Of a stretch of DNA of 57,080 bases, positions 23,803 through 32,784 are shown piece by piece. The stretch is from the NCBI GenBank assembly GCA_039818825.1, contig JBCBTD010000023.1:1-57080 (forward strand), given 5' to 3'. Position 1 is the stretch's first letter. Every line of letters starts with the position of its first letter. A program made the translations under genes and the position numbers. The notes beneath the pieces were generated by a model. The model saw only the letters and a list, made by a program, of their open reading frames with translations, was not told the origin of the DNA and did not search any database. Source of the DNA: JBCBTD01 sp039818825. GTDB taxonomy: Bacteria; Pseudomonadota; Alphaproteobacteria; Geminicoccales; Geminicoccaceae.

Positions 23803-25506
23803 GTGGTGGCCACCGACGCCCAAACTCTTCAACCTTCCGGCAGCACGCCGCCGGCGACCGACCCCCAGGCGTCCCTCGCACGGGTGCAAGGGCTGGTCGC
23901 GCGCCTCGGTCCCAGCCGGCTGGTAGCGTTCGGCGGTCTGGCCCTCGGCTTGATCGCCTTTGCCATCTTCCTCGGCACGCGGGTGTTGGCGCCGGACTAC
24001 GGTCTCCTCTTCACCGAGCTGGAACCGACCGACGCCAAGCTGGTGACCGACCGGCTGGACGGCCTCGGCGTTCCGTTCCGGCTGACCCCCGACGGCAGCG
24101 CGGTGATGGTGCCCGAGGGCGACGTGCTGCGGTTGCGGATGGCGTTCGCCGAGGACGGCCTGCCAGCGTCCGGCGCCGTCGGCTACGAAATCTTCGACGA
24201 TCGCTCGATGCTCGGCACGACCCAGTTCGAAGCGAACGTCAGCTTGTTGCGAGCGCTGGAGGGCGAGCTTGCCCGCACCATCGCGTCGATGAACGCGATC
24301 CGTTCGGCGCGCGTCCATCTGGTGCAGCCGAAGCGAGAGCTCTTCCAGCGTGAATCCGCGCCCGCGTCCGCGTCGGTCGCCGTGCACCTCGCCCGACGCG
24401 ACGGCCTCGGCCCGGAGCAGATCGCCGCGATCCGGCATCTGGTGGCTGGAGCCGTCCCCTGGCTCGACGCCAAGCAGGTCACCATCGTCGACGACCAGGG
24501 CCAACTGCTCGCCCAGATCGACGACGACGGCACCCTGATCCCGGGCCGGTCCGAAGCGCTGCAGCGGACCCACGAAGAGCGGCTGGCCGGGCGGATCACG
24601 GAGCTGCTGGAACGCTCGCTCGGCGCCGGCAAGGTCCATGTCAGCGTCAACGCCGACATGGACTTCGACCAGCTGACCACGACCTCCGAGGAGTACGACC
24701 CGGAGAGTCAGGTCGCGCGCAGTACGCAGGTGATCGAGGAGCAGAACGAGCTCGTCGATCGCGAGCCCGGGGCGGTCTCGGTGCAAAACAACCTGCCGGC
24801 ACCGAACGGCGGCGACGGCGAGGACGGCCCCGCCAGCACCGATCGCAGCTCGCGCACCGAGGAAACCACCAACTTCGAGATCTCGCGCACCGTCCGCAAC
24901 CACGTGCAGAGCGGCGGCCGCGTCCGGCGGTTGTCGATCGCCGTGCTGGTCGACGGCAGCCAGGCGGCCAACGCCGCCGGCGAGTTGGTCTACAACCCGC
25001 GCAGCGAGGACGAGCTGGCAGCGATCGAAGCACTGGTTCGCAGCGCCGCCGGCGTCGACGCCGAGCGCGGCGACGTCGTCGAGGTCGTCAACCGCCCCTT
25101 CGCCGCGACGCCGGTCCAGGCACTGCCCGAGCCCTCGATGACCGACGTGGCGAGCGGCCTCTGGGGCCAGTTCGGCGAGGCAGCGACACTGTTGCTGGCC
25201 ACGGTCCTGGTTCTTCTGTTCGCCGTCCGGCCGCTGCTGCGCCGCGCTTTCCCCGCGCCGCCGAAGCCGGCGCTGAGCACCGAGAGCGGCCTGACCGTCA
25301 CCGAGGAAGGCGAGGTGCTGATCGAGCCCGGAAGCTCGGCCGCCATCGCCGCCGAGGTCGACCGCGAGCACGAGGAAATGCTGCAGATCAGCCAGATCCG
25401 CGGGCAGATCCGGGCCTCGCTGCTCGGCCGGGCAACCAGCCTCATCGACGACCACCCCGACGAAGCCATCCGCGTGCTGCGCGGCTGGCTCCAGACAGCG
25501 GACTGA
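23803..25506 (+). CDS. fliF: Flagellar MS-ring protein FliF
   Basis: A 567-residue inner-membrane protein with two membrane helices (about residues 42-60, VAFGGLALGLIAFAIFLGT, and about 462-480, ATLLLATVLVLLFAVRPLL) flanking a periplasmic region with the YscJ/FliF ring-building motifs (LLFTELEPTDAKLVTDRL; ALEGELARTIASMNAIRSARVHLV). The cytoplasmic tail ends IDDHPDEAIRVLRGWLQ, the FliG-binding segment. It makes the MS ring on which the C ring and export apparatus assemble. Start GTG 23803 follows GGGAG. First gene of the operon fliF-fliG-fliH-fliN-flbD-flhA-flhF-flhG. Confidence 0.97.
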   Translation: MVATDAQTLQPSGSTPPATDPQASLARVQGLVARLGPSRLVAFGGLALGLIAFAIFLGTRVLAPDYGLLFTELEPTDAKLVTDRLDGLGVPFRLTPDGSAVMVPEGDVLRLRMAFAEDGLPASGAVGYEIFDDRSMLGTTQFEANVSLLRALEGELARTIASMNAIRSARVHLVQPKRELFQRESAPASASVAVHLARRDGLGPEQIAAIRHLVAGAVPWLDAKQVTIVDDQGQLLAQIDDDGTLIPGRSEALQRTHEERLAGRITELLERSLGAGKVHVSVNADMDFDQLTTTSEEYDPESQVARSTQVIEEQNELVDREPGAVSVQNNLPAPNGGDGEDGPASTDRSSRTEETTNFEISRTVRNHVQSGGRVRRLSIAVLVDGSQAANAAGELVYNPRSEDELAAIEALVRSAAGVDAERGDVVEVVNRPFAATPVQALPEPSMTDVASGLWGQFGEAATLLLATVLVLLFAVRPLLRRAFPAPPKPALSTESGLTVTEEGEVLIEPGSSAAIAAEVDREHEEMLQISQIRGQIRASLLGRATSLIDDHPDEAIRVLRGWLQTAD

Positions 25507-25510
25507 ACCG

Positions 25511-26524
25511 ATGGCCGCCATCACCGACTACGACCAACTGAGCGGGCCCGAGAAGGCCGCCATCGTCCTCTTGGCGATCGACGAGGACCATGTCGGCAAG
25601 ATGTTCGGTCGGCTGGACATCGAGGAGATCAAGGAACTTTCGCAGATCATGTCCGTGCTCGGCGCCGTCGACGCAGAGGTGGTCGAACGGATCCTCAAGG
25701 AGTTCGGCGAAACCATGTCCGCCGCCGGCGGGATCGTCGGCACCTTCGAGACGACCGAGAAGCTGTTGACGCGCTTCCTCGAAGGCGACCGCGTCGAGTT
25801 GATCATGGACGAAATCCGCGGCCCGGCGGGACGTACCGTCTGGGACAAGCTCGGCAACGTCAACGAAGCGGTCCTCGCCTCCTACCTGAAGAACGAGTAC
25901 CCGCAAACGGTCGCGGTCGTGCTCTCGCGCGTGCGACCCGATCACGCTTCCCGGGTCCTCAGCGCCCTTCCGGACGAGTTCGCGGTCGAGGTCGTCATGC
26001 GGATGCTGCGGATGGAGGTGGTGCAGAAGGACATCCTGGCGGACGTCGAGCGCACGCTCCGCGCCGAGTTCATGAGCAACCTGGCCCGCACCAACCGCCG
26101 CGACAACCACGAGGTGATGGCGGAGATCTTCAACTTCTTCGACCGCAACACGGAAGCGCGGTTCATGAGCATGCTCGAAGATCGCAACCGCGAATCCTCC
26201 GAGCGGATCAAGGCGCTGATGTTCACCTTCGAGGACCTCGGCAAGCTCGACTCCGCCGGCATCAGGACGCTGCTGCGCAGCGTCGCCAACGACCAGCTCG
26301 CGATCGCGCTCAAAGGCGCCAACAAAGCCATGCGCGAGCTGTTCCTCGGCAACATGAGCGAGCGCGCGGCGAAGATCCTCGGCGAGGAGATGGAATCGAT
26401 GGGTCCGATCCGCTTGCGCGACGTCGAGGAAGCCCAGCTCGCCATGGTCAACGCGGCCAAGGAGCTGGCAGCGCAGGGCGAGATCTTCCTCGCGGACAGC
26501 AAAGAAGACGAGCTGGTGTTCTGA
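25511..26524 (+). CDS. fliG: Flagellar motor switch protein FliG
   Basis: A 337-residue C-ring protein with the three armadillo-like domains of FliG: N-terminal LSGPEKAAIVLLAIDEDHV, the middle EYPQTVAVVLSRVRPDHASRVLSALPDEF (EHPQ-type motif with Tyr for His), and the C-terminal torque helix region DRNRESSERIKALMFTFEDLGKLDSAGIRTLLRSV and EEMESMGPIRLRDVEEAQ. It joins FliF to FliM/FliN and contacts the stator. It starts 5 bp after the fliF stop. Confidence 0.97.
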   Translation: MAAITDYDQLSGPEKAAIVLLAIDEDHVGKMFGRLDIEEIKELSQIMSVLGAVDAEVVERILKEFGETMSAAGGIVGTFETTEKLLTRFLEGDRVELIMDEIRGPAGRTVWDKLGNVNEAVLASYLKNEYPQTVAVVLSRVRPDHASRVLSALPDEFAVEVVMRMLRMEVVQKDILADVERTLRAEFMSNLARTNRRDNHEVMAEIFNFFDRNTEARFMSMLEDRNRESSERIKALMFTFEDLGKLDSAGIRTLLRSVANDQLAIALKGANKAMRELFLGNMSERAAKILGEEMESMGPIRLRDVEEAQLAMVNAAKELAAQGEIFLADSKEDELVF

Positions 26525-26527
26525 GCC

Positions 26528-27274
26528 ATGCCCAGCACCTTCTCTCCTCACAACGCCTTCGAACGCCGCGCCGTGCCGCGCACCGCTGCCGGGGCGACGA
26601 CCTTCGAAGCGCTGCTCGCCGACGCCACCGTCGCCGAAGCGGCGGAGGAGGCCCCCGCCGGGCCAGCGCCAATCGATGCGGAGGTCCAGGCCGCTGCCAT
26701 CGAGCCCGACGTCGCCATCGCCTTCGCCGAGGACGAGCTGCCCGCACTCCTCGCCGCGGCGGCGCGGGACGCGCGTGCGGTCGCCCTCGCGGATGCAGCC
26801 GCGGACGCCGCAGCGACGGGCGCTCGTGCAGCGACGGCCATCGGCGAGACCCTGGCCGAAGTCGGCGCTGGCACACGCGCCGACGCCGAGACGATCTACA
26901 CCCTGGTGCGCCACATCGTCGGCCGGATCGTGCCGCGGGCGCTCGATGCGATGCCGTTGCCCGACCTCACCAATGCCCTGGCCGAGCTGTTGGCCCGCAC
27001 CGCCACTCGCGCCGAAATCACCGTCGCCGTGCACCCAGACGTCCTCGAACCCCTGCGCGGGACATTGCCCGAGCTGGTCGGCGGCGCCGGGTTCGCTGGC
27101 GACGTCCGGCTCGTCGGTGTTGCCGACGTCCCCCCGGGCGACGCCCGAGCCACCTGGACCGACGGCGAGGCGAACCGCTCCGTCGCCGCGCTGACGACCG
27201 CCTGCGACGACCTCTGCGCCGCATGGCTCGACGCCAACGTCCCCGCCCGCCCCAAAGGACCCGAAGATGAGTGA
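26528..27274 (+). CDS. fliH: Flagellar export regulator FliH (FlbE-like)
   Basis: A 248-residue protein in the fliH slot between fliG and fliN. Sequence identity in this family is poor; the recognisable parts are a central Ala/Glu-rich helical region (about residues 60-140) and a C-terminal FliH/NolV-like domain (DAMPLPDLTNALAELLARTATRAEITVAVHPDVLEPLRG). FliH binds the export ATPase FliI and links it to the C ring through FliN; fliI is not in the window. It overlaps fliN by 8 bp. In Caulobacter the equivalent gene is flbE. Confidence 0.82.
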   Translation: MPSTFSPHNAFERRAVPRTAAGATTFEALLADATVAEAAEEAPAGPAPIDAEVQAAAIEPDVAIAFAEDELPALLAAAARDARAVALADAAADAAATGARAATAIGETLAEVGAGTRADAETIYTLVRHIVGRIVPRALDAMPLPDLTNALAELLARTATRAEITVAVHPDVLEPLRGTLPELVGGAGFAGDVRLVGVADVPPGDARATWTDGEANRSVAALTTACDDLCAAWLDANVPARPKGPEDE

Positions 27275-27599
27275 CGAAGACAACTCGCAGCAGGTCGCGA
27301 CCGAGACCGCACCGCACGCCAACCCGCCAGCACAGGCAACCACCGAGCGCTCCGGTCCGTCAGACCTCGGGGCCGTTTACGAGGTGCCGGTGCAGCTCGC
27401 CGCGGTGCTCGGCCGCAGCACCATGCCGGTCAGCCAGCTCCTCCGGCTCGGTCGCGGCGCGGTGGTCGAACTCGACCGTAAGGTGGGCGAGCCCGTCGAC
27501 ATCTACGTCAACAACCGGCTCGTCGCCCGTGGCGAAGTGCTGGTCGTCGACGACCACCTCGGCGTGACGATGACCGAGATCATCAAGGGCGACCAGTGA
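27267..27599 (+). CDS. fliN: Flagellar motor switch protein FliN
   Basis: A 110-residue protein. After a polar 30-residue tail comes one SpoA/FliN domain: YEVPVQLAAVLGRSTMPVSQLLRLGRGAVVELDRKVGEP..YVNNRLVARGEVLVVDDHLGVTMTEI, all the family positions present. It forms the lower C ring and docks FliH. Its start lies inside the 3' end of fliH. fliM is not next to it here. Confidence 0.96.
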   Translation: MSDEDNSQQVATETAPHANPPAQATTERSGPSDLGAVYEVPVQLAAVLGRSTMPVSQLLRLGRGAVVELDRKVGEPVDIYVNNRLVARGEVLVVDDHLGVTMTEIIKGDQ

Positions 27600-27645
27600 G
27601 GTCGACCAGCACCCTTCCCCTCATCGGCTCCCGGACAGGAACGTC

Positions 27646-28950
27646 ATGCGCCTCTTGATCGTCAGCACCGAGGCCCCGTTGATCGCCAAGGCCGTCGCCA
27701 TCGCCACCAAGCGCGGCAGCAAGGCGCGACTGGTGCCGTCGCCGACGGCGGGCCTGGCCGAGCTACGCTCGGGTCGCGGCGCCGACCAGATCTGGCTGCC
27801 GGCCGAGGCCGACGTCGCCGGCTTCGTCAAACGCCTGCGCGCCGAGCGGATCCACGTCCCGGTCGTCGCCTACGGCGTCGACACCGATGCGCGGACCGCG
27901 GTCGACGCGATCCGCGGCGGCGCTTGTGAGTTCCTGCCGATGCCGCCGGACGAGGACATGATCGCCGCCATCGTCGAGGCGGCCAGTGCCGGCGCCGACG
28001 GAATCATCGGCAAGGCGCAGGCGATGCAGGCGCTCTTGGACATGGCCCGGCGCGTGGCCCCGGCCGACGCAAGCATTCTGATCACCGGCGAGAGCGGCGT
28101 CGGTAAGGAGGTGCTCGCGCGGTTCGTCCACAACCACAGCCGCCGCGCCGGCGACGGGTTCGTTTCGGTGAACTGCGCGGCGATCCCGGAGAACCTGCTC
28201 GAGTCGGAGCTGTTCGGCCACGAGAAGGGCGCCTTCACGGGCGCTCTGGCGCGACGGATCGGCAAGTTCGAGGAAGCCAGCGGCGGCACGCTGCTGCTGG
28301 ACGAAGTCAGCGAGATGGACGTGCGCCTGCAGGCGAAGCTGCTGCGCGCTCTCCAGGAGCGCGAAATCGACCGGGTCGGCGGCACCAAGCCCGTCCCGGT
28401 CGACATCCGGATCATCGCCACCACCAACCGCGACCTCACCGAGGCGGTGCGCGCCGGCACCTTCCGCGAAGATCTGATGTTTCGGCTCAACGTCGTCACC
28501 TTGGAAGTGCCGCCGCTGCGCGCCCGCCAGCCGGACATCGCCATGCTCGCGGCCCACTTCGTCGACAAGTACGCCCGGCTCAACGGCTTCCCGCAGCCAC
28601 GGCTGTCCACGGCCGCACTGAGGCGGCTGGAGGCGCACGCCTGGCCCGGCAACGTCCGCGAACTGGAAAACTGCATGCACCGCGCCGTCCTCCTGGCCGA
28701 TGCCGGGGTGATCGACGCCGACGCCATTGCCCTGCCGAAGCCGACCGGCGCGCCCGGGGACAGTGACGCTGCCACGGGCCTGGTCGGCCAGACCGTCGCC
28801 GACGTCGAGCGCCGGCTGATCATGGACACGCTCGAGCACACCCGCGGCAACCGCACGCACGCCGCGACCATCCTCGGCATCTCCATCCGCACCTTGCGCA
28901 ACCGGCTGCACGAGTACGGTGCTGCGGCAGAGCCGCTGGGGGCGGAGTAG
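27646..28950 (+). CDS. flbD: Sigma-54-dependent flagellar regulator FlbD
   Basis: A 434-residue NtrC-type activator with an N-terminal receiver-like domain (residues 1-120), an AAA+ domain (Walker A GESGVGKE near residue 150; the sigma-54 contact loop GAFTGA; arginine-finger region FREDLMFRLNV) and a C-terminal FIS-type helix-turn-helix (RTHAATILGISIRTLRNRL). The receiver has no Asp at the usual phosphorylation strand (ADQIWLPAEADV). In Caulobacter FlbD activates class III/IV sigma-54 promoters and represses fliF, under control of FliX; fliX is not in the window. The likely DNA target is the CGGCA-N4-TTGCC motif. The gene follows fliN by 46 bp, as in the Caulobacter fliF operon. Confidence 0.95.
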   Translation: MRLLIVSTEAPLIAKAVAIATKRGSKARLVPSPTAGLAELRSGRGADQIWLPAEADVAGFVKRLRAERIHVPVVAYGVDTDARTAVDAIRGGACEFLPMPPDEDMIAAIVEAASAGADGIIGKAQAMQALLDMARRVAPADASILITGESGVGKEVLARFVHNHSRRAGDGFVSVNCAAIPENLLESELFGHEKGAFTGALARRIGKFEEASGGTLLLDEVSEMDVRLQAKLLRALQEREIDRVGGTKPVPVDIRIIATTNRDLTEAVRAGTFREDLMFRLNVVTLEVPPLRARQPDIAMLAAHFVDKYARLNGFPQPRLSTAALRRLEAHAWPGNVRELENCMHRAVLLADAGVIDADAIALPKPTGAPGDSDAATGLVGQTVADVERRLIMDTLEHTRGNRTHAATILGISIRTLRNRLHEYGAAAEPLGAE

Positions 28951-28954
28951 GCAC

Positions 28955-31045
28955 ATGTCGACCCAAGCCGTGACGACCTCCACCGGTGGCGGCTGGCTGC
29001 GCCACGTCACCGGTCAGCGCGACATCTTCATGGCGGTCGGCGTGATCGGCATCCTCGTCGTGCTGATCCTGCCGATGCCGAGCTTCGTGCTCGACATGTT
29101 GCTCGCGGTCTCGATCGGCGTGTCGGTGATGGTGCTCTTCACCTCGCTGTTCATCGAAGAGCCGCTGGAGTTCTCGAGCTTTCCGACGGTGTTGCTACTG
29201 TCGACGATGCTGCGGCTGTCGTTGAACCTGGCATCGACCCGGCTGATCCTGGCCAACGGGCACGAAGGCACGGGCGCTGCCGGCCACGTCATCGAGGCCT
29301 TCGGCGGCTTCGTCATGCAGGGCAACGTCGTCATCGGCCTGATCGTCTTCTCGATCCTGGTGATCGTGAACTTCGTCGTGATCACCAAGGGTTCCGGCCG
29401 GATCGCCGAGGTCGCCGCCCGGTTCTCGCTCGATGCCATGCCCGGCAAGCAGATGGCGATCGACGCCGATCTCTCGGCCGGGCTCATCGACGAGACCCAG
29501 GCACGCGAGCGGCGGCGAAAGCTGGAGGAGGAAAGCAGCTTCTTCGGCTCCATGGACGGTGCGGCGAAGTTCGTCCGCGGCGACGCCATCGCCGGGCTGA
29601 TGATCACGGCCATAAACCTGATCGGCGGCCTCGTCATCGGCATCGGCCAGATGGGCATCAGCGCCGGCGAGGCCGCTCAGAGCTACACGCTCTTGACCGT
29701 TGGTGACGGCCTCGTTTCTCAGATCCCCGCCCTGATCGTCTCGACCGCAGCCGGGTTGCTGGTCTCCAAGGCCGGTGTCGGCGGCCGCGTCGACAGCGCC
29801 CTGGTCAAGCAGTTCGGCGCCCATCCGCGCACCTTCCAGGTGACCGCGGGCCTGTTGGCGCTGCTGGCGCTGCTGCCGGGTCTACCGGCCGTCCCGTTTC
29901 TCGCCCTTGCCGCGGGCTCGGCCGTCATCGCCTGGAAGTCGCGCGGCCAGGCGACGGAACCGACGACCGACGACCAGGCGACGGAAGACCAACCGGCCGC
30001 CGCGGCCGAGGAGAGCATCGGCCAGGCCCTGGCCATGGACACGCTGAGGCTGGAGCTCGGCTATGGGCTCCTCCAGCTCATCAAGGCCGGCGACGTCCCA
30101 GCCCTGCCGGAACAGGTCAAGGCGCTCCGGCGTCAGCTCGCCAAGGAACTCGGCTTCGTCATGCCGGCGGTCCGCATCCAGGACAACCTGCAGCTTCCGG
30201 CGAACACCTACGTCGTCCGCCTCAAGGAGATGGAAGTCGCCCGCGGTGAGGTGCGGCCCGGCCAGCTCCTGGTGATGGACCCGAGCGGGCAGCCGATTGC
30301 CCTGCCCGGCGAGGCCACCAAAGAGCCGACCTTCGGCCTCGACGCCGCGTGGATCGGCCGCCAGCTCCGCGACACGGCGACCGCTGCGGGCCTGACCGTG
30401 GTCGAACCGGCGACGGTGGTCACCACCCACCTCACCGAGATGGTCCGCGAGAACCTCGCCGACCTCCTGAGCTTCGGCGCGACGCAACAGCTGCTCGCGG
30501 ACCTGCCCGAGGCGTATCAGAAGCTGCTCGGCGACCTGGTGCCGGCGCGAACCACCACCGGCGGCATCCAGCGCGTCCTCCAAGGACTTCTGACCGAGCG
30601 CGTCTCGATCCGCGATCTGCCGCTGATCCTGGAAGCGATCGCTGACGTCGCCGCCTCGACCACCAGCCCGATCCTCATGATCGAGTACGTCCGCGGGCGG
30701 CTGGCACGGCAGATCAGCCGGGATGCGACCTCGGAAGCCGGCTACGTCCCGGTGCTCACCCTGTCACCAACCTGGGAACAGGCCTTCGCCGACGCGCTCC
30801 TCGACGGGCAACACGGCGAACGGCAGCTGGCCATGGCGCCGACCGACCTCCATCGCTTCGTCGGCGACGTCCGCGACCGCTTCGAGGAACAGGCACAGAA
30901 GGGCGAGCTTCCGGTCCTCGTGACCACGCCGACGATCCGCCCCTACGTTCGAGCCCTGATCGAGCGGTTCCGGCCCACCACGGTGGTGTTGTCTCAAAAC
31001 GAGATCCACCCCAAGGCCCGCATTCGGACCCTCGGCCAAGTCTGA
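28955..31045 (+). CDS. flhA: Flagellar export protein FlhA
   Basis: A 696-residue protein: about eight N-terminal membrane helices (residues about 20-330), the FHIPEP-family motif region (LSLNLASTRLIL..; RFSLDAMPGKQMAIDADL; GDGLVSQIPALIVSTAAGLLVSK) and a cytoplasmic domain of about 350 residues that forms the nonameric export ring and docks chaperone-substrate complexes. ATG 28955 has GGCGGAG nine bases upstream, 4 bp after the flbD stop. It belongs to the inner-membrane flagellar type III machinery with FlhB and FliPQR. Confidence 0.97.
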   Translation: MSTQAVTTSTGGGWLRHVTGQRDIFMAVGVIGILVVLILPMPSFVLDMLLAVSIGVSVMVLFTSLFIEEPLEFSSFPTVLLLSTMLRLSLNLASTRLILANGHEGTGAAGHVIEAFGGFVMQGNVVIGLIVFSILVIVNFVVITKGSGRIAEVAARFSLDAMPGKQMAIDADLSAGLIDETQARERRRKLEEESSFFGSMDGAAKFVRGDAIAGLMITAINLIGGLVIGIGQMGISAGEAAQSYTLLTVGDGLVSQIPALIVSTAAGLLVSKAGVGGRVDSALVKQFGAHPRTFQVTAGLLALLALLPGLPAVPFLALAAGSAVIAWKSRGQATEPTTDDQATEDQPAAAAEESIGQALAMDTLRLELGYGLLQLIKAGDVPALPEQVKALRRQLAKELGFVMPAVRIQDNLQLPANTYVVRLKEMEVARGEVRPGQLLVMDPSGQPIALPGEATKEPTFGLDAAWIGRQLRDTATAAGLTVVEPATVVTTHLTEMVRENLADLLSFGATQQLLADLPEAYQKLLGDLVPARTTTGGIQRVLQGLLTERVSIRDLPLILEAIADVAASTTSPILMIEYVRGRLARQISRDATSEAGYVPVLTLSPTWEQAFADALLDGQHGERQLAMAPTDLHRFVGDVRDRFEEQAQKGELPVLVTTPTIRPYVRALIERFRPTTVVLSQNEIHPKARIRTLGQV

Positions 31046-31048
31046 GCG

Positions 31049-31984
31049 ATGCAGATCCAGACCTTCGACGCACCGACCTTGGAAGCCGCCCAACGGGCCG
31101 TGCGCAGAGCGCTGGGTGACGATGCGCTGGTCCTGGCAACGGAGGCGACCGACGGTGGCTTCCGCATCACCGCAGCGGTCGAGCCGGAATTGCGGGTCGC
31201 AGACCTCCTCCAGGTCGACGACCAACGGACGGTCGACCCGGCGTTGGTGCGGATTCTCGCGCACCATGGCGTGCCGGGGGCCCTGACGGCGCGGCTCGCT
31301 GCATCCGTAGAGACTGGTGCAGATGCCGAAAGCGCTCTCGCCCGCGCGCTCCGTCCCCATCTGCGTTCGTCGCCACCGGCGCGCCACCACCTGCTGAGCG
31401 GTCCGCCGGGCCATGGCAAGACCATGGCGCTGGTGCGAATGGCCAAGGCCGCACTTGCCGCGGGCGACACTCCGCGGGTGTTCTCGTTGCAGTCGTCGAC
31501 GACCATCGTCGATGGTCGGCTCCAGGCGTGTCTCGCAACGTTGGGCGTGGTCGCGGAACGCGTCACGCACCCGGGCGACTTGGCCGCGGCGGTGGCTCGC
31601 GATCCGGGGCCGCCGCGTCTGATCGACACCCCCGGCGTCGCCATCGATCGCGCGGCCGACGCCCAGGCGCTGCGTGAGGCGCTCGCCGCCACCGATGCCA
31701 TGGGGCTCGTCGTGCTGAGTGCCGAATCCTTGCCGCAGAGCCTGTTGGAAAGTGCGGCGAGCTTTCTCGGTCTGGGCTGCCGCGCGGTACTGGTGACCAA
31801 GCTCGACCTGACCCGGCGCTACGGCGGCCTCGTGGCCCTCGCCGCGTCGGGTGTGCCATTGGCTCCGGCCAGCGTCGGCGGCGGTATCGACGACGCCCTC
31901 ACCCCGCTGTCGGCCGCCGGCCTCGCAAGACTGCTGGTCCACACCGCCCGTGCCCGAACCGCCACGCCGAGGCCGATGCCATGA
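31049..31984 (+). CDS. flhF: FlhF-like SRP-type GTPase
   Basis: A 311-residue protein beginning MQIQTFDAPTLEAAQRAVRRALGDDALVLAT, the usual FlhF start, with a GTPase domain from about residue 110. P-loop: SGPPGHGKT (about 115-123). The DTAG motif of SRP GTPases reads LIDTPG, and the guanine-specificity motif is TKLD. It is shorter than most FlhF proteins because the acidic linker between the N-terminal B-domain and the GTPase is short. FlhF sets where the flagellum is built at the pole. It ends by a 4-bp overlap with flhG, its regulator. Confidence 0.88.
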   Translation: MQIQTFDAPTLEAAQRAVRRALGDDALVLATEATDGGFRITAAVEPELRVADLLQVDDQRTVDPALVRILAHHGVPGALTARLAASVETGADAESALARALRPHLRSSPPARHHLLSGPPGHGKTMALVRMAKAALAAGDTPRVFSLQSSTTIVDGRLQACLATLGVVAERVTHPGDLAAAVARDPGPPRLIDTPGVAIDRAADAQALREALAATDAMGLVVLSAESLPQSLLESAASFLGLGCRAVLVTKLDLTRRYGGLVALAASGVPLAPASVGGGIDDALTPLSAAGLARLLVHTARARTATPRPMP

Positions 31985-32784
31985 CCCGCCTGTTGACCAT
32001 CGCCTCGGGCAAAGGCGGCACCGGCAAGACTTGGCTGGCGATCGCGCTCGCCCAAGCCCTTGCCGAACGAGGCAGCCAAGGTCGACGCGTGCTGCTGGTC
32101 GACGCCGACTGGGGGTTGGCCAACGTCGACGTCCAGTTGGGCCTGCGCTCGCCAGTCGCCTTCGATCCGCGGCGCGGGCTGCGCGCCATGACCGAGGCGG
32201 TCGAGCGGGTGGACGAAGGTGGCTTCGAGGTGCTTCCGGGCGCATCGGGGTCGGGACGCTTTGCCGACCTGTCGACGGAGGCGGTCGACCGGTTCCAGGC
32301 GGCTCTCACGACCTTCGCCAAGGCGCGACGCTATGACGACGTCGTCGTCGACCTGGCGGCCGGCGCCGATCTGCCGGTGCGGACGCTCTGGTCGGCGGGC
32401 GACACGAAACTCTTGGTGATCAGCCCCGACCCGTCGGCCCTTACCGACGGTTACGCGCTGGCGAAGCTCTGCCGCACCGACGGTGACCGGGCGGCACCGA
32501 CGGTCGTCGTCAACCGCGCGACGTCGCGGCCCGCCGGGGAGGTTGCAGGGCTGAAGCTGACCCGCGCGCTCCAGGGCTTTCTTGGGGTCGGCGCTGCCCC
32601 GGCGTCGGTGCTGCTGGAAGAGCCTCGCGTGCTCGATGCGGTGCGCGCTCAAACGCCGTTCCTGCGCCGCCATCCGGCAAGCCCGATGGCCACGGCGATT
32701 CGCGACCTAGCGGCAAACCTGCCGGCATCGGATCAAAAGCCGAGTGCCGCACCATCCTTCCGGCTGTCGGAGGCGGCGACGTAG
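31981..32784 (+). CDS. flhG: FlhG/FleN-type MinD-like ATPase
   Basis: A 267-residue ParA/MinD-superfamily ATPase with a deviant Walker A SGKGGTGKT (about residues 9-17), switch I/II equivalents (VDADWGLANVDVQLG; DDVVVDLAAGADL) and the MinD-like order of strands. It is paired with flhF, whose GTPase it normally stimulates and so limits flagellar number. It starts directly with the P-loop strand, so the N-terminal DQAxxLR activation helix found in canonical FlhG is absent. The last 52 bp overlap the convergent gamma-glutamyltransferase gene. Confidence 0.88.
   Translation: MTRLLTIASGKGGTGKTWLAIALAQALAERGSQGRRVLLVDADWGLANVDVQLGLRSPVAFDPRRGLRAMTEAVERVDEGGFEVLPGASGSGRFADLSTEAVDRFQAALTTFAKARRYDDVVVDLAAGADLPVRTLWSAGDTKLLVISPDPSALTDGYALAKLCRTDGDRAAPTVVVNRATSRPAGEVAGLKLTRALQGFLGVGAAPASVLLEEPRVLDAVRAQTPFLRRHPASPMATAIRDLAANLPASDQKPSAAPSFRLSEAAT

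Noticed and set aside
32710..32724. Sixth flagellar motif copy within flhG
   Set aside because: CGGCA-N4-TGCC has one base less spacing than the motif and lies inside coding sequence near the 3' end.
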